Made by a program: the position numbers and the translations under genes. The notes below the pieces were generated by a model. The model made no database searches and was not told the DNA's origin. It was given only the letters and a program-made list of their open reading frames with translations. Shown in pieces: positions 57,073 through 64,000 of a stretch of 64,000 nucleotides of DNA. Within the stretch, counting starts at the first letter, position 1, and every line of letters begins with the position of its first letter. Source of the stretch: Strobilurus pachycystidiatus. Its lineage: Eukaryota; Basidiomycota; Agaricomycetes; Agaricales; Physalacriaceae. The DNA lies in the NCBI GenBank assembly GCA_019915135.1, contig JAHLMK010000038.1, positions 58,432-122,431 of the forward strand, in the 5' to 3' direction.

Positions 57073-57508
57073 CTAAATGACAAAATGCTCAACATCTGGG
57101 TCAATGTCACCTTCGTCATCATCTTCTGCTGCGTCAAGATTTAACCACTCATAAACAAGCTGCTCATCCCTGTAAGCACCTTGGCTGCTTCTCAAACTTC
57201 TCCACCCAGAAGTCCGCTGTAAAGTCAAATACATCATGCAGTTCCATGGGAAAACTGGAACCAGCTCGCCGCCCGCGCACAGGCAGATTGTCCGTGTCAT
57301 TGTTGTCGAGCCATTGCAATTGCTGAGTAAGCCAATCACGAAGAGATCCCGCTGGCTGAGTAGAACCTGACAAGCCAAAGATGGTGGTCTCGCGATAAGC
57401 CAGATCAGTAATGACGCGCAGTCCCAGGCTGACCGGTGATCGGCAAAAGTCCATACCCGGTCCAGCCACGTAGCTGTGACTGTAGCTAGCCGCCCCGACT
57501 TTGGTCAC
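57073..57508 (-). pseudogene. Frameshifted hypothetical gene, C-terminal part
   Basis: One frame (57508 to about 57185) ends ...FWVEKFEKQPR. A second frame one base away continues GAYRDEQLVYEWLNLDAAEDDDEGDID to the stop at 57073. Both look coding, so a one-base shift near 57183 separates them; the only possible intron would be about 10 bp, too short. The acidic C-terminus and conserved Trp/Tyr recall a hypothetical family of mushroom-forming fungi with no known function. The upstream part is missing. Confidence 0.45.
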
Positions 57509-60081
57509 TATCTTAATTGGGAAGGTGTCTAGCTACAAGTCACAATAGCCGCTCAACACTGAAAGGACGGTCATGAAGACTCGCAAAGATGAATATGGCG
57601 GTCTAAAGAAACCCTAAAATCCGGCCGTCGCCGGAATCAAACGCTTATTGCATGTGAAATTGGGGGGCAGAGGAAACTGTAAGTAATTTGAAAGCGTTTT
57701 ACGCTGCAGAGGTTGATGGTTTTCAAAAGTCACAGAGGGATGCAGAAAAGGATGGTCATGACAACCTACAGACAATTGTGGGTAGGTAACAATATTACGG
57801 TTTGTTAGACCCAGCAATGATGACTACTGTCCATGGACATGTCTACGGAGTGCTGTAACCAGAGTTTTTTGCAGTCGCGGCTAGCCGTGACATTCTAGGC
57901 CGGCTAGCTGTGCTTGTTTATATTATCATGGTATCGACGACCTACCCCTCATACTTTGTCCATGACTCCTCAAAATAGACTGACCTGCAGGGTTGCGTCC
58001 CTGGGAACTTTGCTATAAAACCCTTGTGATCAGTGGCTGTGCTGCTGAGCCCTGTTCCAACTTAAACTCCATTGGTTCAGTGCCTAAAGAAGGGGGTACT
58101 GTTATAGACATGTGGAACAGTTTATAACACATGATATATATAGCCCCAACCACACTAAAATGACAAATCGTCATAGTAGCCTTTTGGCTCAGTAGTTATT
58201 GTGTCAGTACTTGGGCACAATTATTACAGTACTGTTAAGACCGTGCCTCAGACCAAGTTAGTTGGATGTCCAAAATTAGATTTCTTGATAAGCACAGCAC
58301 AAGCGGTGCTCCGAGCTTGTGAAAAAATAAGCATAGAAGTGTTTGAAAAAAAGAAAGGTAAAAGGTTTACCTATTCTGTATTGGCACGTGTTTCCACACC
58401 TGCAACCCTATGGATCCTCGTCAAGCGGTATTTCAGCTATTCCTCAGTTATGGTGAAAGTTGCAAGGGGCCCAATCTTAAAGATTGTCAGTGGTCCAGAA
58501 CCAGGGCTGCCTGCATTCAGCAGATTGGTCCCTTGAGTCGAGCCTTGAATTCGGGAATCCGCAAGAAAGAGCAAATCCGGAGGAAAGATATAAGTAATGA
58601 GTTCGGAGGTTTGTAAGGACAACGCGAGTTGGAGAATGTAAGTCTTGGCCAACGAGCGGAGTTCCGCAAGTTGAGTTCAGACAAGAAAGAAGAAAGGATG
58701 AAGACTAAACTGGAGCGTCTAAGTTGATATTTGAACTGAGCAAACATAAATAAAGTACAAGCACTTAAATACTGAATTGAGTAAGTAAATGCATAAGAAG
58801 ATAAGTAAGATCACAAGCGGAGATCCACATGTGTTGGGCAAAGAGCAGCATGGTCTGGATCAAGGGTATGGCAAGTTTGGCGGTAGAGATGCTGAGTAAA
58901 GGATCACATGCGGGGGTCCGAGCGGTCCGGCTGAACTTGAGAAGACTTGGCGAGGATGAATGATTAATAGAGTCACAAGGAGACGCATGACTGGCTGAGT
59001 AAGTCAGAGATTTGATCTGATCCTGTGTCATGACGCATGGATATGACAGCAGCGTGATCAGCAGATGCACTGTGCCCTATAATCCTACTACATCTGTTTA
59101 GAAAGTCCACGCAATAATGAATGTGGTACTTGTTCATTAATCTTCAGTGTTTTGACAATTATTGTACAGCATCCGCTGTCTGTTGCTACAGCCACAACAT
59201 CCTAGTAGTAACAGTCTTCTGAGGTTGTTCTGAAATCTGGCCCTCTTAAAGATCAGGCTAGAGTCAGAAAGGCAAGGCCAGTTGACAATATTGTCAGACT
59301 AGCAGGGTTGACAAATGTCAAGCCTCAAGATGGTATCAGAAGACAGCAATCAGGTCTGACCAAATGGGTATTAGGTCACCAGATTGTAACCCGACCTCAA
59401 CCCATGACTGCACTCAAATCAAATCTGTGCTGTTCATTATTTAAGACACTACTTTAAGTCTTACGTTCAATATCACAATCATCTCAAACTCTCATGAAGT
59501 CCTTACTTAAATCTAAGTTTTCTGTGAAGCCTTACATTTTTTATTTTCATTTATCATAAGTCTTACGTCTGATATTGCGCATCTAACTCAAGTATGTTAT
59601 ATGATGATTAAACAATTTAAACGTTTTGCTTTGAATAATCGTGCTTTGCTTTTTGATGTATTTTGCAGTCTTTATTTATTCAATATTTTTAATAGAGACA
59701 TATTTGGAGAAATATTAGTACCTTTAGTTGTCATTTTATCACAGAACTTCTTATTACACAATTCACCTCTGACAAATTCTCTAAAATAGTGGGACATAAT
59801 ACTATCACAACTGAGTAAGTTGATTTCGACAAGATAGTTATGTTGCGAAGAGTCCATCAGACTCGTCAGGCTGTCACCAATTCTTGTACACAAGAAAGAC
59901 CCCACTTAAACAGAGCTGCAACAATTTGCATGAAAGTTATCAGAGAGTATTATGAGATGCTTAAGGAGGCTGATGACGGCAGCTAAGGTGTTAGAACTGT
60001 AAATGATTGATTTTCACAATGAAAAGGTCAAGCTGCACCAGCAACAGGTAACTCTGCAAATGCAGCAATTGTGGCTGCAAC
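57509..60081. other. AT-rich, no confident gene
   Basis: A plus-strand frame at 58201-58536 (111 codons) is the longest and has no recognised domain. TATATATA near 58137 could be a promoter. AT-rich frames near 59.6 kb are not supported. Confidence 0.3.
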
Positions 60082-60543
60082 TAAAGATGTTCATAAATAT
60101 ATATTCAAGTATATTCTTATTCATGCACACAAATAATCCTCCCTTCAAAGGTCATAATTATTATTCATGAATATACTCTTAATCTCATTTGTCAACTTAA
60201 TCTTTATTGCAAATATTGCAATTATATTCATGAATATTCATGAATATTTGAGTATAATTAACTCAATGTCACTCAATATTACAGTTAAATTTATTAAATG
60301 ATTTATAAATCATTCAAACAGCATCTAGAATTATCATAAGATTGTCTTTAGTACTAAAAATTCAGTATTGTCAGATACCCATGAATGAGTTGAGGATTAT
60401 ATGAACTTGAAGGTTCATATTCTATATTTGTTGACTTATTCTTATTTACAAATAAAATATATTTGTCATATTCATATTCATGAATAAAATTAAGAATATA
60501 TTTGTGAATATTCATCTTTATTCCTTATTTGTGGCTATGTCTA
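60082..60543 (-). mobile_element. hAT-type MITE, copy 2
   Basis: 462 bp, the same length as copy 1 and in the opposite orientation. Termini are TAAAGATGTTCATAAATA and TATTTGTGGCTATGTCTA. Flanks GCTGCAAC (60074-60081) and GCTGCAGC (60544-60551) are an 8-bp target duplication with one transition. It differs from copy 1 largely at CpG-type positions. It lies directly upstream of the remnant antisense gene of element D. Confidence 0.85.
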
Positions 60544-60561
60544 GCTGCAGCTACAGCTAAG

Positions 60562-61180
60562 AAGGTGTGTATATGGTCATGCGCGAATTCTGAGCATCGT
60601 TCTGGAGGAATGGATCCGATGCATCGTTGCCGTCGATGACGGCTTGTTGAATAACAATTTGCTCGAATCTGGAATTTTGTTGCTGTCGGAGTGGCTGGCC
60701 CTGGTAAGTCGTCGAATTGGCTCCGGGCAGTTCCCATTGACCGGACGCCTTTGGTTGGGTGGGTATATTAGTTCACTTTGTTACATGCCGCGCTTGCCCT
60801 TGCCAACGACGTTGAGTTTTGTCCACCGACAATCTGAAGTCGCCTCTCGCTCGTGCCGCCTCAAGGCAACGAGACTTCTTCTGCGCTAGCCGTGAAAGCC
60901 TGGGTGCTTTTGTCACCATGGGGTGAGTTTTGGTTTTTGATTCTTTGTATTTGTCTGACACGGGGTCCAGTGGCCAAAGGGCTGCCTCCCGCCATCATTC
61001 TTTAAGGGAATGTCGATTTCCATCTCCCGCTTTGATATCTCTGGCGGCATTCGTCCCGTAGTGACGGCGTTCTGGGCTTTGACTGACGGGGAGGAGAGGG
61101 ATTGGTGGGAGGAGAAGGTGAAGACGGAGGGTCTGTCCGAGATGAGGATGGCGAGCGAGTGGGAGGAGGTGACCGAGGAG
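60562..61180 (+). pseudogene. Antisense gene of element D, 5'-truncated homologue
   Basis: The exon 1 remnant ends at 60703 with VYGHARILSIVLEEWIRCI...LSEWLAL, aligning with RGDIARPSPAIVEAWSRCV...LVWASL in B. It is followed by GTAAGT at the same codon boundary (phase 0). Exon 2 ends AVKAWVLLSPWG at a phase-1 donor GTGAGT, aligning with STCAWLLFAPHG in B. Exon 2 carries a stop. Exon 3 after GGGTCCAG shows only weak similarity and needs a frame change. So the intron positions and phases are conserved although the gene is dead. Confidence 0.5.
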
Positions 61181-62021
61181 TAGTGGCTTGGGGCGATGGA
61201 CTTTGTTTGGTAGGGCGTCGATGAATCCTGTCTTGGATTTTGTTCCCCGTAGTTTGCATACGGATGTATACCACTTCTTGTTTTTTGATACCCAACTCTG
61301 GAGAGTTTTAGTTGCATTGTTTTCATTGTGACCGGCGCGTTGCGTGAGCTTTCACAACCACGTATTTGTGGTGATGGGTGATGTTCCTGATTTGCGTGAT
61401 GGTCAATCATCCGCTGAGATATTTGTCGTGTAGCTTATTCTTAGAGGTCATGTGTCAGGATGATGCGGGCTCTCGTTTTGGAGGTGTTCCTGAGGATATG
61501 CCGGTTGGTGAGATAGACGCCCGTTTTTTTGGAAGGTGCTGCAGCATTTCTTAGTGCGAGGATTGCTGCTGGCGAAAGTTATCGTCCTTTCTACCGGTGG
61601 ATCTGAATTTCAATTATGACAGTCCTCGACTGTGTTTCTCTTTTTGAAGGGGATGGGATACGTTTCGGCTCGTAATCTGTTTTCGGTCTTTTTCACTGCT
61701 GGTTTCTGTTTCATTCAGGACTCTCCTCCACGAGGAGATCCCTTGTGTTGTCTGTGTGTTTTATTCCTGATTCATGTGGAAAGGTTTTCCGTTGTCGGAA
61801 TAGAGTACTGGGTGTCGAAAGAGGATGAGTCCTCGATCCAAAGGTTGGGCGGGGTTCGTGGGTTTTCTGAGCTCCACGCCGTGCAGAAGACATAGGCGGC
61901 GCGGGGTATTGCAGTTTTGTTCTGTGCTGTGTAGGTGCACGGCCCAGGGGTCTAGGGTGAGGGAAGGGGGGTGGTAGAACACCGTGAGGTCAAAACGCGG
62001 TTCAGTGTAGAACGTAGGGGT

Positions 62022-63062
62022 TCATATACGTTGTAGCGGTCCCTGTAGATATCTTGCCTGAAGAAGGCGTAGTCCCTGTTTCGTGTGTCGAGATAGATGT
62101 TGGGGAGCTCTCCACAGAACTTCCATACATCGTGCCATGGTGGGGATATGTCCGTTCACCAGAGACCAAAGAAGAACCCAGTCTTTCTCTAGTCTTAGCA
62201 ACCTACAGACCACGTCTATGACCCATGCAGCTCTGCCCAGAAGGCTCCGGTATTGAGTAGGACCTGATCGTACTGTTGGTTTAAATTCCGCGATGTGGAT
62301 GGTCAACTCTCTAAGGAGGGAGAGTACTCGATGTTTGGTTCTGCGAGCTCGTACAAGGGGGGAGATAGTGTCGGAGGTCGTGGTGATTGGAGGCGTTACC
62401 CCAACGCCGGGGGAGGAGGGAGGTTCCGATGTAGTGGTACGTGGGCAGTATGGAGACTTCGTCCTATTGTTACGACCTGATCCCGCCGTGACATGGACTC
62501 GCTCATGAGAGACTACCCCTGTAGTTAACCCATAGCTTTCCTGCGAGCGTACCACGTACATCCTTGTATTGTGCTCAACTGGTCGTACTGTACCAGCCGT
62601 AGGGACCCTCAATGGTCGCACGTCCGTCTCACCAGAGACTGTAGTACCGTAGGAACCTAATCCCAAGGTACAAGGCTCGCCACCGGACCTAGTCCCAGGT
62701 GTGGCGTTGGAGAGCCTTCCCTCGTTGAAGTCAACGACGTTGACGGAGGTATCGAAGGGAGACATGTGGATGAGTCCTATCACGGAGAGCTCAGAGTGCC
62801 CAACGGAGTTGTATGGGGGAAAACTGGTTAAGGACGAAGTCTGAGTAGCTAGTACAGCGCTGTCTCTGTATTTATACTGATCCCATGCTTGCTCATTGTT
62901 CCTCTTCTCGAAACTTCTACCACATACTCCCGATGCGTCGGGAATGGTCCGACGCTGCGGATGACGGAGATCCCGACATCCCGATGGTCGCCCGACAGAT
63001 CGATGGCCGCCCATTGGTCGGGAAGGCGGGTTTGATCGGGTACTGACTCCCGCCTGACTCAC
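62022..63062 (-). CDS. Sense ORF of element D, Gag-like position
   Basis: 346 codons, starting in the LTR and crossing the LTR end and primer-binding site, as in A/B/C. The junction segment GSGRNNRTKSPYCP is identical to the other copies although the flanks are highly diverged. A helical core aligns with the B protein (DVVCRLLRLEKDWVLLWSLV; YLQGPLQRI). The open frame despite divergence suggests it evolved as an expressed protein before truncation. Confidence 0.55.
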   Translation of the reverse strand: MSQAGVSTRSNPPSRPMGGHRSVGRPSGCRDLRHPQRRTIPDASGVCGRSFEKRNNEQAWDQYKYRDSAVLATQTSSLTSFPPYNSVGHSELSVIGLIHMSPFDTSVNVVDFNEGRLSNATPGTRSGGEPCTLGLGSYGTTVSGETDVRPLRVPTAGTVRPVEHNTRMYVVRSQESYGLTTGVVSHERVHVTAGSGRNNRTKSPYCPRTTTSEPPSSPGVGVTPPITTTSDTISPLVRARRTKHRVLSLLRELTIHIAEFKPTVRSGPTQYRSLLGRAAWVIDVVCRLLRLEKDWVLLWSLVNGHIPTMARCMEVLWRAPQHLSRHTKQGLRLLQARYLQGPLQRI

Positions 63063-63299
63063 GCGGCCTAAGTATATTCCCGGGGCGTCTTACACCCTGT
63101 GTGCTCGCTCCAAAGTGTATCCGGGAGGGCGGGACTTCAGGATCCCGGTTCTGTCGCCATAAGGGATCGAACTCTCAACCCCTTGATATATCTCCCGGCA
63201 TCTTCCGGTGTGGCGCTGGTTCGTGTAGCCGTAGTATCAGGACGCCAAAGTGTGACCAAAGTGGAGGGCCTTGATCTACGGTGAGGCCACATCATGACA
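62468..63299 (-). repeat. 5' LTR of element D
   Basis: 832 bp. TATAAATA (complement near 62871) lies about 33 nt upstream of AGACTTCGTCCT (complement at 62831-62842), which pairs with the primer-binding site at 62453-62465. Confidence 0.75.
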
Positions 63300-64000
63300 G
63301 CTCTCTAAGATTGACACACTCTGGCAACATGGTGCTGGCATCACGACAACGCAACCGGTTGCCACTGGAGACTGATAACTACTTAATTACCCTCACAGCT
63401 GGTAAACTGATGGTATGTTGCGGTATGTATCAGGACAGACTTTGTGTCATAAATATGGCAATCTTGCAGTGCTCATTATGTATTTTAGAGGTGGCGGTAA
63501 ACACGGAAAGCATGAATCTGTAAACCAGGTGTCCAGCATTTTGGCCTTATTGTATCTTGATGTTCAGCTTTTCTTGCTATTGAATGTGCAAGTCTTCAAA
63601 CAAGCTTTGACTCTTCTCCAGACCAAGTGGTTCTCATTGTTGTCTTCAATTGACTCTTGAGGTCATGGCACTCCTGAACGACTCGCCTACTGTGAACCCG
63701 ACCAGTGTATAATGTTCAGAGCAGGATATGGGGCTATTTGTGGAGCCTAAGAAGCAGTCAAGCAAGCTCATTCTCGCTACCAAACAGTACAACAAGCGGA
63801 ATCAGAGTAATGTAGACAACGATTAGGACTGTAAGAAGTTACAAAATACTAGCTACAGCCCTTGTAAGGGTCCCCCAAGGCTCACAGAATCTTGGTCCTG
63901 ATGTACAGACATGGGCCCACCGGTGACACCAAACCTGGGCAAAAATCCGGACATGAGAAGGGAAAATTGGCGGTCTTGGGATCAACGATTCAAGGGTACT
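63300..64000. other. No supported gene
   Basis: Two overlapping short plus-strand frames (63281-63660) without recognised features. Confidence 0.35.

Larger units (their letters stand above)
60552..63299 (-). mobile_element. LTR retroelement D, diverged and truncated member of the A/B/C family
   Basis: The 5' LTR is 62468-63299 (TGTTACGACC...ATCATGACA). The internal region runs leftward to at least 60552, where MITE copy 2 adjoins. No 3' LTR or polypurine tract was found. It keeps the TATA box, an inverted TCCCGA/TCGGGA pair, the self-priming site, the sense ORF and a remnant antisense gene. Nucleotide identity with A/B/C is low except at these functional parts. Confidence 0.75.

Noticed and set aside
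1..64000. CRISPR arrays, bacterial operons or ribosomal RNA genes
   Set aside because: Introns, eukaryotic-type LTR and DNA elements and fungal protein families are present. No regularly spaced identical short repeats or rRNA-like sequence was seen.

Overview
The window looks like a repeat-rich, accessory stretch of a basidiomycete (Agaricomycete-type) genome. Genes carry short introns of about 45-70 bp with GT(A/G)NGY donors and CTAAC/CTGAC-like branch sites. Several protein families that I associate with mushroom-forming fungi appear: a KDZ-associated CxC5/CxC6-type cysteine-cluster protein, a TET/JBP-like 2OG-Fe(II) oxygenase, F-box-like leucine-rich proteins, and large lineage-specific hypotheticals. 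All family names come from recognition by eye; no search was run.

Layout. 1-5.5 kb: a degraded three-exon coiled-coil hypothetical gene (three in-frame stops) and an F-box-like fragment. 5.75-19.8 kb: a nest of LTR elements of one family. Element A (+) is interrupted by element B (-), which has a perfect 5-bp target duplication. Element C (-) lies beside them, is the same length as B (4511 bp) and has its own perfect target duplication. A fourth, strongly diverged member (D) lies at about 60.6-63.3 kb. These elements have 884-bp LTRs, a polypurine tract and a primer-binding site complementary to the predicted 5' end of their own RNA. They also have a sense ORF that starts inside the LTR and reads through the primer-binding site, and a spliced gene on the opposite strand. 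No reverse transcriptase is visible in them.

19.8-22.6 kb: mostly AT-richer sequence, a dispersed coding repeat and a possible tRNA-derived Pol III head. 22.6-25.9 kb: a large hypothetical pseudogene (-). 26.8-33.5 kb: an apparently intact tyrosine-recombinase (Ngaro/DIRS-type) retrotransposon with split direct repeats A1-ORFs-B1-A2-B2. 33.6-50.9 kb: the gene-dense part, with an F-box-like gene, an intact five-exon TET/JBP-like dioxygenase gene, the CxC5/CxC6 gene with a C6-run frameshift, several multi-exon hypotheticals and a MYND-finger gene. 51-64 kb: sparse, with a 21-bp minisatellite, two 462-bp hAT-type MITEs in opposite orientation, a hairpin-bearing degenerate tandem array, a frameshifted gene remnant and element D.

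The most unusual system is the A/B/C/D LTR family. It combines fold-back self-priming, a coding primer-binding site, two convergent genes, and an antisense spliced gene. Intron positions and phases of that gene are conserved even in the most diverged copy.
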